Assembly: GCA_045532055.1 (NCBI GenBank)
Contig: JAZSFF010000026.1
Location: forward strand, 28,467-92,466
Origin: SIG440 sp045532055
Lineage (GTDB): Bacteria; Bacillota; Clostridia; Monoglobales; Monoglobaceae
Reading direction: 5' to 3'
Length of the DNA: 64,000 nucleotides
The first letter of the stretch is position 1. Every line of letters starts with the position of its first letter. Under the pieces are notes generated by a model. That model saw only the letters and a list, made by a program, of their open reading frames with translations. It searched no databases and was not told where the DNA came from. The translations under genes and the position numbers were made by a program. Shown here piece by piece: positions 43,833 through 53,361 of this stretch.

Positions 43833-45023
43833 TTATTTATTGTTTATAGCAACAACGCCGGGGAGGTCTTTGCCCTCGAGGAATACAAGAGAAGCACCGC
43901 CACCTGTTGAGATATGGCTCATCTTGTCGCCAAGACCTGCCTGATTAACAGCAGCAACACTATCACCGCCACCAATGATTGTTGTAGCATCAAGGTCAGC
44001 AAGCATAAGAGCTATTGCATTTGTACCCTTTGCGAAGTTGGGCATCTCAAACACGCCCATAGGTCCGTTCCATACAACAGTCTTTGCATCTTTGAGAGCG
44101 TCTTTATAAAGTTCGATTGTCTTTTCACCAATATCAAGACCCTGCCAGCCTTTTTCAATGCCGCCACGAGCAACAGTCTTGCTTTCTGCATCGTTGTCAA
44201 ACGCTTTTGCAACAACTGTATCAACGGGAATAAGGAGCTTAACGCCTTTTTCTTCAGCCTTAGCCATCATTTCTTTTGCATAGTCAAGGTAGTCAGCCTC
44301 AAGAAGTGAATCTCCAACTTCTTCACCAAGTGCATTCATAAATGTGTATGCCATACCGCCACCAATAATCAAGGTATCAACTTTTTCCAAAAGGTTGTTG
44401 ATTACAGAAATCTTTGATGAAACCTTTGAGCCGCCAAGAACAGCTACAAGGGGTCTTACGGGGTTGTTTACTGCGTTTCCGAGGTATTCGATTTCCTTAT
44501 TGATGAGGTATCCGCCAACAGCAGTGTCCACATATTCAGTAACACCAACATTTGAACAGTGTGCACGGTGTGCTGTACCAAATGCATCGTTTACAAAGAT
44601 ATCACAGAGACTTGCAAGTTCCTTGCTGAATGTGTCAATATTTTTTGTCTCTTCTGCTCTGTATCTTGTGTTTTCAAGAAGAACAACATCACCATCGTTC
44701 ATTGCAGCAACCGCAGCCTTTGCATTCTCGCCAACAACAGTATCGTCAGCTGCAAAAACAACATCTTTGCCCAAAAGCTCACTAAGACGTGCAGCAACAG
44801 GAGCAAGTGACAATTCGGGCTTGGGTTCGCCCTTGGGTTTGCCCATGTGTGAGCAAAGGATAACCTTTGCACCGTCAGCTATAAGTTTTTTGATTGTGGG
44901 AAGAGCCCCTACAATTCTTGTTTCATCTGTGATTTTGCCATCCTTGATGGGAACGTTGAAGTCACAACGTACAAGGACACGTTTGCCCTTTGGACAGATA
45001 TCATCAACTGTTTTTTTGTTCAT
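43833..45023 (-). CDS. pgk: Phosphoglycerate kinase
   Basis: A 396-residue two-domain kinase making ATP from 1,3-bisphosphoglycerate. Marks: KRVLVRCDFNVPIKDGKITD near 15, LCSHMGKPKGEPKPE near 57, AVLGGSKVSSKI, GGGMAYTF, and the C-terminal GGGDSVAAV and STGGGASL. ATG at 45023 has GGAGGG seven bases upstream, so the five-residue extension to 45038 was dropped. First gene of pgk-tpiA-gpmI; gap and eno are not adjacent. Confidence 0.98.
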   Translation of the reverse strand: MNKKTVDDICPKGKRVLVRCDFNVPIKDGKITDETRIVGALPTIKKLIADGAKVILCSHMGKPKGEPKPELSLAPVAARLSELLGKDVVFAADDTVVGENAKAAVAAMNDGDVVLLENTRYRAEETKNIDTFSKELASLCDIFVNDAFGTAHRAHCSNVGVTEYVDTAVGGYLINKEIEYLGNAVNNPVRPLVAVLGGSKVSSKISVINNLLEKVDTLIIGGGMAYTFMNALGEEVGDSLLEADYLDYAKEMMAKAEEKGVKLLIPVDTVVAKAFDNDAESKTVARGGIEKGWQGLDIGEKTIELYKDALKDAKTVVWNGPMGVFEMPNFAKGTNAIALMLADLDATTIIGGGDSVAAVNQAGLGDKMSHISTGGGASLVFLEGKDLPGVVAINNK

Positions 45024-45076
45024 TTTAAAACCCTCCAATATATTTATCTTAAAGTTTAATTAATTTCGCAGAATAT

Positions 45077-45105
45077 ATTTTACCCTATTTAGCAAAATTT
45101 ATCAA
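45077..45105 (-). promoter_or_regulatory. Sigma-A promoter of pgk-tpiA-gpmI
   Basis: On the minus strand TTGATA (45100-45105) lies 17 bases from TAAAAT (45077-45082). Transcription would start near 45070, about 47 bases before the ATG. Confidence 0.72.
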
Positions 45106-45146
45106 GTGTTTTTTGTTAAATTTTTCGCAAAGTCATTGTTTATTAT

Positions 45147-46028
45147 TTAATCTGCATTGAACATACCAAACCGCTGTCTTGAAAACCCTTCAACAAATTC
45201 CATGTTTTTCATTTCCCAGACCATGTCTTGATTATCATCTATGACTATCAATCCGCTGTTATAAATTACATACTTTCCTATAGCATCAACAAGTGCCCGC
45301 AAAGGCAAAAATGTCCTGCCGTTTCTCAAAACAGGTGCAACATCATTTTCTCTGACTTCTCCATCTACAGTGATTGACTTTTCTCCTATTTGGAGTAAAA
45401 TTTCATGTTCTTTAACCGAAATTTCTACTGTTTGAGTCTCTTCAACCCAATTAACAGTTCCCCCATATTCTTCACACAAAAATCTTACAGGCAGATACGA
45501 GCGGTCTTTTTCCACAAACACCACCGTTTCGGGATTTTCTTCGTCTATCAACTTTTCAACATCATTTACAATCGCCTTATTGCTTCCTACATACAAGAAA
45601 ATACGCCTTTTTTTCTTTTCCGCTTCAATTTTTTCTTTGTTTATTTCTGCCATATACTCTTCATTTGTTATAACCTTACTCCAAAGTTTTCGCTTGAGTA
45701 CAAACTTCTCAAGTTCATCCCAATCAACAAAGTAATACCAGGCAACAGCCTTCCAAGAGCCCAGATCCTTAAGGTCTCTGAAAATCATTCGAACATCACT
45801 ATCTGTTTTCATATATAGTCCATTCGGATTCAAGTCGCCCCTGTTTCTGGCTGACAATTCCATTATTCCGTCAATATAAAACACATCTTCCAGAGAACAC
45901 TCCTCCCTAAGACAGCTTCTTATCCAATCTTCCCGTTTCATAACCTCTTTGGCACAAGGCAAAATCGGTTTTACCGTTATTGAAAAAACTATAATCGTTA
46001 TTAATATCGAAATTCTTGTTTTTACCAT
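45147..46028 (-). CDS. Secreted copper amine oxidase N-terminal-domain-like protein
   Basis: A 293-residue exported protein. The start is ATG at 46028 with AAAGGTG six bases upstream, followed by a hydrophobic signal (SILITIIVFSITVKPILP). Residues around 155-265 match the stalk domain named after copper amine oxidase N-terminus (SYLPVRFLCEEYGGTVNW; TVEISVKEHEILLQIG; GRTFLPLRALVDAIGKYV). No amine oxidase catalytic domain is present. In Clostridia this domain is a cell-envelope module, not an oxidase. The central Lys/Glu-rich segment is a charged helix. Function unknown; the polysaccharide deacetylase gene follows. Confidence 0.8.
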   Translation of the reverse strand: MVKTRISILITIIVFSITVKPILPCAKEVMKREDWIRSCLREECSLEDVFYIDGIMELSARNRGDLNPNGLYMKTDSDVRMIFRDLKDLGSWKAVAWYYFVDWDELEKFVLKRKLWSKVITNEEYMAEINKEKIEAEKKKRRIFLYVGSNKAIVNDVEKLIDEENPETVVFVEKDRSYLPVRFLCEEYGGTVNWVEETQTVEISVKEHEILLQIGEKSITVDGEVRENDVAPVLRNGRTFLPLRALVDAIGKYVIYNSGLIVIDDNQDMVWEMKNMEFVEGFSRQRFGMFNAD

Positions 46029-46102
46029 ACAAATCACCTTTGCATATTTAAAATATTCTAAAGTTTCCGTACAACACTGCACACAATATCAATCTAGAAT
46101 AT

Positions 46103-46930
46103 TTAATCCCTTGTATTCTCAACTGCCAGATCAATTCTTTTAAAAAGTTCCTCCACCGACATATCTCCGCTTATGGTCAATCGTGTAAACGTACTCAATC
46201 CGTCAATCAGGCGATTAGCAAGATAATCTTCCTCACTTGTATTGTCATTAACCAGAATCTGCATTCTGTAACCTGCATATTTTGCAAGGCTTGCTGTAGT
46301 CTTGTTGTACCCACCAAAGGGATATGCAAATATGAAACAGTTTTTTTCTAAATTTCTCTCGATAAGATATTTTGACATACGAAGTTCAATCTGCATCTGG
46401 GCGGGGGTCATATCTGACACTTTTTTGTGTGTATGTGAATGGGAGTGTATGTCAATTATTCCGCTGTTCTGCATTTCCCTTGCCTGTTCCCATGTGAAAT
46501 GGGGGTACGAAACATCTCCGTTTTCCCCTGTTGCACCCACTGTTGATGTAACAATAAAAATAGTAGCAGGGATATTGAGTTCCTTGAGCATAGGATATGC
46601 CACCTCATAATTGCTGAGGTATCCGTCATCAAAGGTTATTGCAATGGGATTTGGTGGAAGTGCTTTGCCTTTTTGAACGCTCTCGTAATAATCCCTCACC
46701 AGAATGGGTGTATATCCGCGTTCTAAAATTGCCAGCATATGCTCTTCAAAAAGCTCTGGGGTTATGTTTGCACCCACAGTTTCCTCAGGGTACTCCTCCA
46801 CAATGTTGTGGTACATAAGTACGGGCACAATCTGGCTCCCGAAATCTTCCTCCGCAAAGCATATATTTACATTAAGAAATACCAAAACAGCAACAACTAC
46901 CAGTGCTATTCTCCTCGTCCTCAGGTTCAT
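46103..46930 (-). CDS. Exported polysaccharide deacetylase (NodB domain)
   Basis: A 275-residue carbohydrate esterase 4 protein. A signal peptide (residues 6-26, IALVVVAVLVFLNVNICFAE) leads to the NodB fold: ITFDDGYLSNYEV near 97 with the catalytic Asp pair, and DIHSHSHTHKKVS near 155 with the metal His residues. FAYPFGGYNKTT near 200 is a further family motif. It probably removes acetyl groups from wall or surface polysaccharide. ATG at 46930 has AGGAGG. It follows rho by 29 bases. Confidence 0.92.
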   Translation of the reverse strand: MNLRTRRIALVVVAVLVFLNVNICFAEEDFGSQIVPVLMYHNIVEEYPEETVGANITPELFEEHMLAILERGYTPILVRDYYESVQKGKALPPNPIAITFDDGYLSNYEVAYPMLKELNIPATIFIVTSTVGATGENGDVSYPHFTWEQAREMQNSGIIDIHSHSHTHKKVSDMTPAQMQIELRMSKYLIERNLEKNCFIFAYPFGGYNKTTASLAKYAGYRMQILVNDNTSEEDYLANRLIDGLSTFTRLTISGDMSVEELFKRIDLAVENTRD

Positions 46931-46959
46931 TTTTTTATCCTCCTGAAATTTTTATCAAA

Positions 46960-48279
46960 TCATTCAAAAGTCTTTGTCAGAACATCCACAAGCTCACCAT
47001 TGCTGTCAGTTTTAGTAAGCTGATTTATTATACTTTCCGTGACCTCAGCAGTGTTTTGTGAGCTGTACGCCTTGCGTATACTCCAGATTGCCTCCAATTC
47101 TTTCTGTTCAAGGAGCAATTCCTCTTTGCGTGTGCCCGACTTGGCAATATCTATAGCCGGGAAAACACGCTTTTCCTGAAGCTTTCGGTCAAGGTGCACC
47201 TCCATATTTCCTGTGCCCTTGAATTCCTCAAATATGACATCATCCATACGGCTGCCTGTCTCAACCAAGGCTGTTGCCAATATTGTCAAGCTACCGCCGT
47301 CCTCAATATTTCTTGCTGCACCGAAAAACCTTTTTGGTTTGTAGAGCGCACCAGGGTCAAGTCCTCCCGAAAGGGTCCTGCCCGAAGGCATAACAGTCAA
47401 ATTATATGCCCTTGCGAGACGGGTAATGCTGTCAAGAAGAATCACTACATCTTTTTTATGTTCAACAAGGCGTTTTGCACGTTCAAGAACAATTTCTGCC
47501 ACTTTGGTATGGTTTGAGGGGTCTTCATCAAAGGTTGAATATATTACGTCACCCTTTATACTCCTTTGCATATCAGTAACTTCCTCAGGTCTCTCATCAA
47601 TAAGAAGCACTATCAGGTGTGCATCGGGATTATTCTCAGAAATACTGTTTGCGATACTTTTCAAAAGTGTTGTCTTGCCCGCTTTTGGCGGTGCAACAAT
47701 TATTCCTCTCTGACCCTTTCCAATAGGTGCTACCAAATCAATCATACGCATTGAAAAGTCCGTTCTGCCCCGCTCCAATTTAATTCTCTCTGTAGGATAT
47801 ACAGGTGTGAGGTCATCAAAAGCCTTGCGTCTTATGGAAACATCCACCTTGTCCCCATTTACCGTCTGAACATACAGAAGAGCCTGATAGCGTTCTCCCT
47901 CATGTTGCATTCTGGTATTGCCTACTATATAATCACCTGTTTTAAGGTTGAACCGTCTTATCTGGTTGGATGACACATATACATCATTCTCGCCGGATTG
48001 ATAATTGTCACTTCTCAAAAAACCATATCCATCAGCCAGAACCTCTAAAACGCCACTCATAAGGTTGGTTCTGCGAACAGGGTCAGAGTATACAATCTCA
48101 CCGGCAACTGATGGTTCATTGTCATTATTCTTTTCTTCCTTCTTTTCCTCGACAAACGTCCCTATAATCTTTTCAATAAGCTCATCTTTCTTTAGTTTTG
48201 ATATATTTTTAATGCCGTTTTTTCGGGCAATTTCTTGCAATTCCTTTATTTTCAGTGTTTGCAACTCATTTTTAGTCAC
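46960..48279 (-). CDS. rho: Transcription termination factor Rho
   Basis: A 439-residue hexameric helicase. A SAP-like N-terminus (LKIKELQEIARKNGIKNI) is followed by a cold-shock-like RNA-binding domain (GVLEVLADGYGFLR; DVYVSSNQIRRFNL) and the ATPase with Walker A APPKAGKTTLLKSI near 197. The R loop and Q loop regions (LIDERPEEVTDMQRS; GGLDPGALYKPKRFFGAARN) are intact. The start is GTG at 48279 with GGAGGT seven bases upstream; the frame to 48297 uses TTG without a site. It overlaps the end of cvpA by eight bases. Confidence 0.97.
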   Translation of the reverse strand: MTKNELQTLKIKELQEIARKNGIKNISKLKKDELIEKIIGTFVEEKKEEKNNDNEPSVAGEIVYSDPVRRTNLMSGVLEVLADGYGFLRSDNYQSGENDVYVSSNQIRRFNLKTGDYIVGNTRMQHEGERYQALLYVQTVNGDKVDVSIRRKAFDDLTPVYPTERIKLERGRTDFSMRMIDLVAPIGKGQRGIIVAPPKAGKTTLLKSIANSISENNPDAHLIVLLIDERPEEVTDMQRSIKGDVIYSTFDEDPSNHTKVAEIVLERAKRLVEHKKDVVILLDSITRLARAYNLTVMPSGRTLSGGLDPGALYKPKRFFGAARNIEDGGSLTILATALVETGSRMDDVIFEEFKGTGNMEVHLDRKLQEKRVFPAIDIAKSGTRKEELLLEQKELEAIWSIRKAYSSQNTAEVTESIINQLTKTDSNGELVDVLTKTFE

Positions 48280-48901
48280 CTTTTCTACCTCCGTCAATAA
48301 AATTCAGTACTACATTCTTTTGATACATTTCTGATGCAAACATAGATTTGTCTATCTCACTCATTATCTTGCTGTCAGCATTAATTGGTGCAACAACAAC
48401 CATCAACGCAAAAGCTATATACAAAACCACAACTCCTGCCAGTCCGCCAAGCAACATACCACCAAAACGGTTGAACTGCTTTATAACAGGCAGTTTAGTG
48501 AATATATTCAGCAAATTCCCTACCACTTTGATTATGATTTTAAACAATACGACAACCAATACAAACGCCAGAATATCTATTATAAGTTGTGCAATAGAAC
48601 CTGATATACCCTCAGCAGCACTCTCCAGTCCATTACCAATATACTTGGATAAGACTCCAAAAACACCCTCTTGTGGCATTTGAATGCTTTCCGATACATA
48701 ATTTTTGTTTATTACTTCCTTAAGATATGGATAAAGAGGGGTCTTAAGCAAAAAGCCTGAAACAACAGGATAAAACAAAAATGATAATATAAATGAAATT
48801 ATGTAAGAAACTATGTTAATCAAAGACTTCATAAACCCTGCTTTGTATCCTATTATCACAAAAAGCACTACAACCCCGATTACCAAAGCATCTGCTAACA
48901 T
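48272..48901 (-). CDS. CvpA family membrane protein
   Basis: A 209-residue protein with four to five helices (near 4-20, 24-47, 103-125, 148-172). MLADALVIGVVVLFVIIGYKAGFMKSLINI is the family N-terminus pattern. E. coli CvpA is needed for colicin V secretion; in Firmicutes its role is unclear. ATG at 48901 has AAGGAG. It lies between the propeller-like membrane protein and rho. Confidence 0.87.
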   Translation of the reverse strand: MLADALVIGVVVLFVIIGYKAGFMKSLINIVSYIISFILSFLFYPVVSGFLLKTPLYPYLKEVINKNYVSESIQMPQEGVFGVLSKYIGNGLESAAEGISGSIAQLIIDILAFVLVVVLFKIIIKVVGNLLNIFTKLPVIKQFNRFGGMLLGGLAGVVVLYIAFALMVVVAPINADSKIMSEIDKSMFASEMYQKNVVLNFIDGGRKGD

Positions 48902-48918
48902 AATCTATCTCTCCTTAA

Positions 48919-50013
48919 TTATTTTACTTTCAAAATTTCTGCACTACTTCCGCCCAAAGACAAAAACTTGTCCCTGCCAGCAAATAATTTTATTTCTTTT
49001 ACATCCCGACTGATTTCTGTTTCACTTTTAATTTTGCCCGATGGCGTCACCCGGATTACGCCTTTTGGGGTGACCGCAAGAATGCATTCGCCATTTACGT
49101 CAAAATCTGTTATCTTGCTGTCCGCCTCATATTTGCCACGCAACTTGCCCTTTGCCGAATAACTTTCAAGAACCGTATTATTAAGTCCACTGTCAAAGGC
49201 AAATATCATATTGCCAGGCGTATCTATATTGCAATCCACAGGAACTCTGCCATCAAAGTCAACTGCAAAGTCCTGTTTTCCACTACGTTTAAACCCATAA
49301 ACCCCGCTTTCGGACACTGCAATCAATCTGCCATTATCCTTGAAGTTGAGTTTCATAACTATTCCATCAAGTTCAGCTATACAATTTGCTTTTTCAGGAG
49401 AACGGGTATCAATCAACATGATACGGCTGTACACATGTTCCTTATCAGTCATAATCTGGGCTACTGCCAGTTTGTTTTTTGATGCAATATCAATATCGCC
49501 TATATATCCCGTTCCGCTGTACCACTTGAATATATCTTTGCCGTTCTTGTCAAATATCCTGACAGCACCCTTATATCCAAGTTCGTCAGTTGCCACTGCC
49601 ACATAACCATTTTTATTCAGCTTTGCTGATAATATTTCCCTTTCAGTTTTGATTTGTGTGATAATTTTGTCCCTTTCATATACATTCACTGTGGTACCAT
49701 TTATATCAGCCAACATGATATAATCATTTTTTGTTATCACAACAGGAGCTGTGGTGGGAGCTACAATGCTCCAGTTTTCTCTTCCGCCATCATCAACTGC
49801 ACGGATTCCTTCGCTGCTGACCAAAAGCATCTCTTTGCCGGCAGCCTGCAGGCTGTAGTTGATTCCTGTCTGCAAATTCAGTTTAACCGTATCCGGTCTG
49901 AGAATAAATTTCTGTACTTCCGGGTTTGAAAAAACCATAACCGCTATCGCCACAAAAACAATGATAACCGCCACGACCCTCTTCTTATTCAAAAAGCCTT
50001 TAACTTTCACCAT
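48919..50013 (-). CDS. Membrane-anchored beta-propeller-like protein (DUF5711-like)
   Basis: A 364-residue protein with one N-terminal membrane helix (near 14-31) and an outside region of repeated beta units (NYSLQAAGKEMLLVSSEGIRA; NGYVAVATDELGYKGAVRIF; IAVSESGVYGFKRSGK; GECILAVTPKGVIRVTPSGK), most likely a propeller of six or seven blades. The resemblance to DUF5711 is from memory. ATG at 50013 shares its A with the truA stop TGA and has GGAG at five bases; the longer frame starts at GTG 50019. Function unknown. Confidence 0.72.
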   Translation of the reverse strand: MVKVKGFLNKKRVVAVIIVFVAIAVMVFSNPEVQKFILRPDTVKLNLQTGINYSLQAAGKEMLLVSSEGIRAVDDGGRENWSIVAPTTAPVVITKNDYIMLADINGTTVNVYERDKIITQIKTEREILSAKLNKNGYVAVATDELGYKGAVRIFDKNGKDIFKWYSGTGYIGDIDIASKNKLAVAQIMTDKEHVYSRIMLIDTRSPEKANCIAELDGIVMKLNFKDNGRLIAVSESGVYGFKRSGKQDFAVDFDGRVPVDCNIDTPGNMIFAFDSGLNNTVLESYSAKGKLRGKYEADSKITDFDVNGECILAVTPKGVIRVTPSGKIKSETEISRDVKEIKLFAGRDKFLSLGGSSAEILKVK

Positions 50014-50780
50014 CACCACTCCAAAACTTTGGTATCATAAAACACTTTATACAAAAACAGTCCCTCCGGAGGCGCCGTCATCCCCGCACCCCGTCTGTCA
50101 CAATTTGCAATAATTTCACGGATATCCTCACTTTTTTTTCTGCCTGTTCCTACCTCTACTAAGGTTCCAGATATAATTCGAACCATGTTGTAAAGAAAGG
50201 CGTCTGCCTCCACCTCTATCTCAATCTGTTCCTGCCACTCACGGCTTTCACCCACCACGCAATCACGGATGGTTCTTACCGTTGTTTTTTGGGAACCTCC
50301 AGCCGCCATGAATGCAGAAAAGTCATGTGTTCCGCAAAAATATTCTGCCGCCTTTTTCATTTCTTCAATATTAAGATTGTATGGCACATGCCAACTGTAT
50401 TTTGATGTAAAGGGGTTTTGTATATTGGAATTCCAAATTTTATAGATATACCGTTTTCCATTTGATGAAAAACGGGCATTAAAATCTTCATCGACTTCTT
50501 TTGCCGCAACTGCCGCAATATCATCTTCGCCCAGATGGGTGTTTATGGCATATGGAATTCTGTCATCTGGGATTTTTGTATTGCTTTTGAAATTGAACAC
50601 ATACTCAAAGGCATGGACACCTGCATCAGTCCTGCTGCAACCGCAGACTGACACTCTCTCACCAATAATTTCGGAGAGAACAGATTCCATTCTTTCCTGG
50701 ACAGTAATACCGTTTTTTTGAATTTGCCAACCGTGATAACGGCTGCCATCATACATAATTTTTACCGCTATATTTCTCAT
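50013..50780 (-). CDS. truA: tRNA pseudouridine synthase A
   Basis: A 255-residue enzyme modifying U38-U40 of tRNA anticodon arms. The catalytic Asp52 lies in GCSRTDAGVHAFEY; YRIWNSN and RRGAGMTAPPEGLFL are other family marks (the former written here as YIYKIWNS). ATG at 50780 overlaps the ecfT stop in an ATGA arrangement with AGGAT upstream; the frame to 50858 runs inside ecfT. ecfA1-ecfA2-ecfT-truA is the standard Firmicutes order. Confidence 0.96.
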   Translation of the reverse strand: MRNIAVKIMYDGSRYHGWQIQKNGITVQERMESVLSEIIGERVSVCGCSRTDAGVHAFEYVFNFKSNTKIPDDRIPYAINTHLGEDDIAAVAAKEVDEDFNARFSSNGKRYIYKIWNSNIQNPFTSKYSWHVPYNLNIEEMKKAAEYFCGTHDFSAFMAAGGSQKTTVRTIRDCVVGESREWQEQIEIEVEADAFLYNMVRIISGTLVEVGTGRKKSEDIREIIANCDRRGAGMTAPPEGLFLYKVFYDTKVLEW

Positions 50781-51586
50781 ACGCCAAATCCTAACATATT
50801 CGTCAGTATAACCAATACTGTAAGGAACAATATGGCTGACCAACCTACTATATCGCATTTTCCCATTTTAAGTTCGCGAAGGCGTGTCCTGTGTTCTCCC
50901 CCGCGGTAGCATCTGCATTCCATCGCCATTGCCAAGTCATCAGCACGACGGAATGCACTTACAAAAAGAGGGATCAAAATCGGAATCATAGCCTTTGCAC
51001 GGCTTAAAAGATTTCCGCTTTCAAAATCCGCACCTCTTGCAGTCTGTGCCTTTATAATCTTTTCTGTCTCCTCCAGAAGTGTGGGAACAAATCTCAAGGC
51101 TATTGTCATCATCATAGCAAGTTCATGTGCCGGCACGCCTATTTTTTTAAAGGGCGAAAGCAAATATTCTATGCCGTCTGTAAGGGCAATGGGCGATGTT
51201 GTAAGAGTCAGAAGAGATGTGCCCAACACAAGGAAAAACAATCTCAAAACCATAAATATTGCTAAATTTACTCCCTCATAGGTTATGGTCAAAAACGCCC
51301 ATGACCAAAGTACACGTCCGTTAGTCAGAAACAAATTGAAAATCGCAGTAATTGCCACAAACAGCATAATAGGTTTCAATCCCTTGAGAACAAACCCGAA
51401 AGGTATACGTGAACAGAGCACGCACAGAGCGGTAAAAATTGCCAGAAGTCCATAACCAACAAAGCTCTTTATGCAAAAGACAACAGCTATGTAGATAATT
51501 ACACAAAGAATTTTGGTTCTGGGATCAAGTCGGTGGAGCAGTGACTTCCCTGGGAAATACTGCCCTAAAGTGATATCTTTAAGCAT
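50777..51586 (-). CDS. ecfT: ECF transporter T component
   Basis: A 269-residue membrane coupling protein for group II energy-coupling factor transporters, shared by several vitamin-binding S components. About five or six helices are seen. The two coupling motifs for the ATPases are ARGADFESG near 177 and CRCYRGGEHRTR near 229. The N-terminus TLGQYFPGKSLLHRLDPRTK is typical. ATG at 51586 has AAAGGA. Downstream of ecfA2 by 22 bases; S components lie elsewhere. Confidence 0.95.
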   Translation of the reverse strand: MLKDITLGQYFPGKSLLHRLDPRTKILCVIIYIAVVFCIKSFVGYGLLAIFTALCVLCSRIPFGFVLKGLKPIMLFVAITAIFNLFLTNGRVLWSWAFLTITYEGVNLAIFMVLRLFFLVLGTSLLTLTTSPIALTDGIEYLLSPFKKIGVPAHELAMMMTIALRFVPTLLEETEKIIKAQTARGADFESGNLLSRAKAMIPILIPLFVSAFRRADDLAMAMECRCYRGGEHRTRLRELKMGKCDIVGWSAILFLTVLVILTNMLGFGV

Positions 51587-51608
51587 AATATTATCAACTC
51601 TTTTCCTT

Positions 51609-52454
51609 TCATCTGTTTAGTATCTTTTCAATTTCCGCCTTTGCCATATGCACTGTATATATTCCCTCAGGAAGAGGCATTCCTGCATTCCTTAGCCTGT
51701 TGCACACATCTGTAATATGGGGTACCGACAAACCCATTCTTCTCAATTCCTCTGCCTTTTTGAAAATTTCTGATGTCTTGTCGCACATTGCTATGCTTCC
51801 CTGATTCATCACCACAATTCTGTCCGCTATTTCAGCAATATCCTCCATGCTGTGAGAAACCAGAACAACAGTAACACCAAGGCGTTTGTGCATATCACGG
51901 ATTTTGCACAAAATCTCATCTCTGCCTTTGGGGTCAAGACCTGCCGTTGGCTCATCAAGTATAAGGAGTTTGGGTTCCATGGCAAGTACGCCGGCAATGG
52001 CAACTCTTCTTTTTTGTCCACCGGATAGTTCGAAAGGCGATTTTTCCAGAATTTCCGGTTTCAATCCAACCAAATCCGCCGCAAAATGCACACGCCTTTC
52101 GATTTCATCTTCCGAAAGTTTCATGTTTGATGGGCCAAATGCAATATCTTTAAACACAGTCTCTTCAAAAAGCTGATATTCCGGGTACTGCATAACAAGT
52201 CCGATACCAAACCTGATTTTCCGCATATCTGCACCCTTTTGGTGTAGCATCTGTCCATCTATTTCCACTGTTCCGCTACTTGGCTTTATAAGGCCTGCCA
52301 TAAGTTGCACAAGGGTTGACTTTCCTGAACCTGTATGTCCCATAAGCCCCACAAACTCGCCTTTTTCAAGGGTAAGGTTTATATCCTTTACTGCTGTTTT
52401 TTCAAAAGGGCCTCCGCTCATATAGGTATAGCTTACGTCACTCATTCTGACCAT
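51609..52454 (-). CDS. ecfA2: ECF transporter ATP-binding protein EcfA2
   Basis: A 281-residue ABC ATPase. Walker A GHTGSGKST (residues 39-47), Q loop YPEYQLF, signature ELSGGQKRRVAIAG and Walker B LLILDEPTAGLD are complete. ATG at 52454 has AAAGGAGGTG six bases upstream; a longer frame to 52511 runs inside ecfA1. The start overlaps the end of ecfA1 by 17 bases. It pairs with EcfA1 to drive vitamin or metal uptake. Confidence 0.96.
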   Translation of the reverse strand: MVRMSDVSYTYMSGGPFEKTAVKDINLTLEKGEFVGLMGHTGSGKSTLVQLMAGLIKPSSGTVEIDGQMLHQKGADMRKIRFGIGLVMQYPEYQLFEETVFKDIAFGPSNMKLSEDEIERRVHFAADLVGLKPEILEKSPFELSGGQKRRVAIAGVLAMEPKLLILDEPTAGLDPKGRDEILCKIRDMHKRLGVTVVLVSHSMEDIAEIADRIVVMNQGSIAMCDKTSEIFKKAEELRRMGLSVPHITDVCNRLRNAGMPLPEGIYTVHMAKAEIEKILNR

Positions 52455-53343
52455 TTGAGACACCTCCTTTGGCTTTGAAAACAGACATAATCTCATCCAC
52501 ACATTCATCAATGGTCAAAAGGTCGTCCCTGAGTTCAATTCCCGATTTTTTCAAACAGTACAAGAGTTCTGTGGTTTGTGGAACATCAAGTCCTATTTTT
52601 TTCAGTTCTTCAACCTGACTGAACACCTCTCTTGGTGTACCCTCCATAACCGCTTTGCCGTGGTCCATAACCACAATTCTGTCCGCAAGGGCAGCTTCTT
52701 CCATAAAATGCGTTATCATTATTACCGTTATATTTTCTTCCTGATTAAGCTTTTTGACAGTGTTCATAATCTCCTGTCTGCCCACAGGGTCAAGCATAGC
52801 GGTTGGCTCATCCATAACAAGTATATCCGGTTTCATTGCAAGCACTCCGGCAATGGCAATTCTTTGCTTTTGACCTCCGCTGAGCATATGTGGGGCATGC
52901 TGTGCAAACCTGGTCATGTTCACAGCATCCAAGGCATAGTCCACCCTCTTGCGAATTTCAGCAGGCTCTATCCCTAAATTTTCAGGTGCAAATGCCACAT
53001 CTTCCTCAACAATGGTTGCAACAAGCTGATTATCGGGGTTTTGGAAAACCATTCCAACTTTTTGTCTTATATCATAAAGAACACTGTCATCAGAAGTATC
53101 CATTCCCTCAACCACTACACTTCCGCTATTTGGCACAAATATGGCATTAAGGTGTTTTGCAAGTGTTGATTTGCCTGAGCCATTATGCCCCAAAATCGCC
53201 AGAAATTCGCCTTTTTTGACACACAAATCAACCCCTTTGAGCACAGGGGTGGCGTTGTCTGTCTCGTCATCATAGGAAAACCTCAGGTCCTTTATTTCTA
53301 TAACTGTTTTTTGTGTATCTTTTTCCAAACTGTCCACCTTCAT
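52438..53343 (-). CDS. ecfA1: ECF transporter ATP-binding protein EcfA1
   Basis: A 301-residue ABC ATPase. Walker A GHNGSGKST (52-60), Q loop FQNPDNQLVA, signature MLSGGQKQRIAIAG and Walker B ILVMDEPTAMLD are complete. FQNPDNQ is typical of EcfA1. The ATG at 53343 has no good Shine-Dalgarno; AAGGTGG occurs just inside, before TTG at codon 6, which might be the true start. It is the first gene of the ecf-truA set and lies 18 bases after the methyltransferase gene. Confidence 0.95.
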   Translation of the reverse strand: MKVDSLEKDTQKTVIEIKDLRFSYDDETDNATPVLKGVDLCVKKGEFLAILGHNGSGKSTLAKHLNAIFVPNSGSVVVEGMDTSDDSVLYDIRQKVGMVFQNPDNQLVATIVEEDVAFAPENLGIEPAEIRKRVDYALDAVNMTRFAQHAPHMLSGGQKQRIAIAGVLAMKPDILVMDEPTAMLDPVGRQEIMNTVKKLNQEENITVIMITHFMEEAALADRIVVMDHGKAVMEGTPREVFSQVEELKKIGLDVPQTTELLYCLKKSGIELRDDLLTIDECVDEIMSVFKAKGGVSNGQNE

Positions 53344-53361
53344 TTTGACGGGTTTAACTTT

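Noticed and set aside
44344..45063. Plus-strand 239-residue frame inside pgk
   Set aside because: Antisense shadow of pgk; low-complexity Ser/Thr-rich translation.
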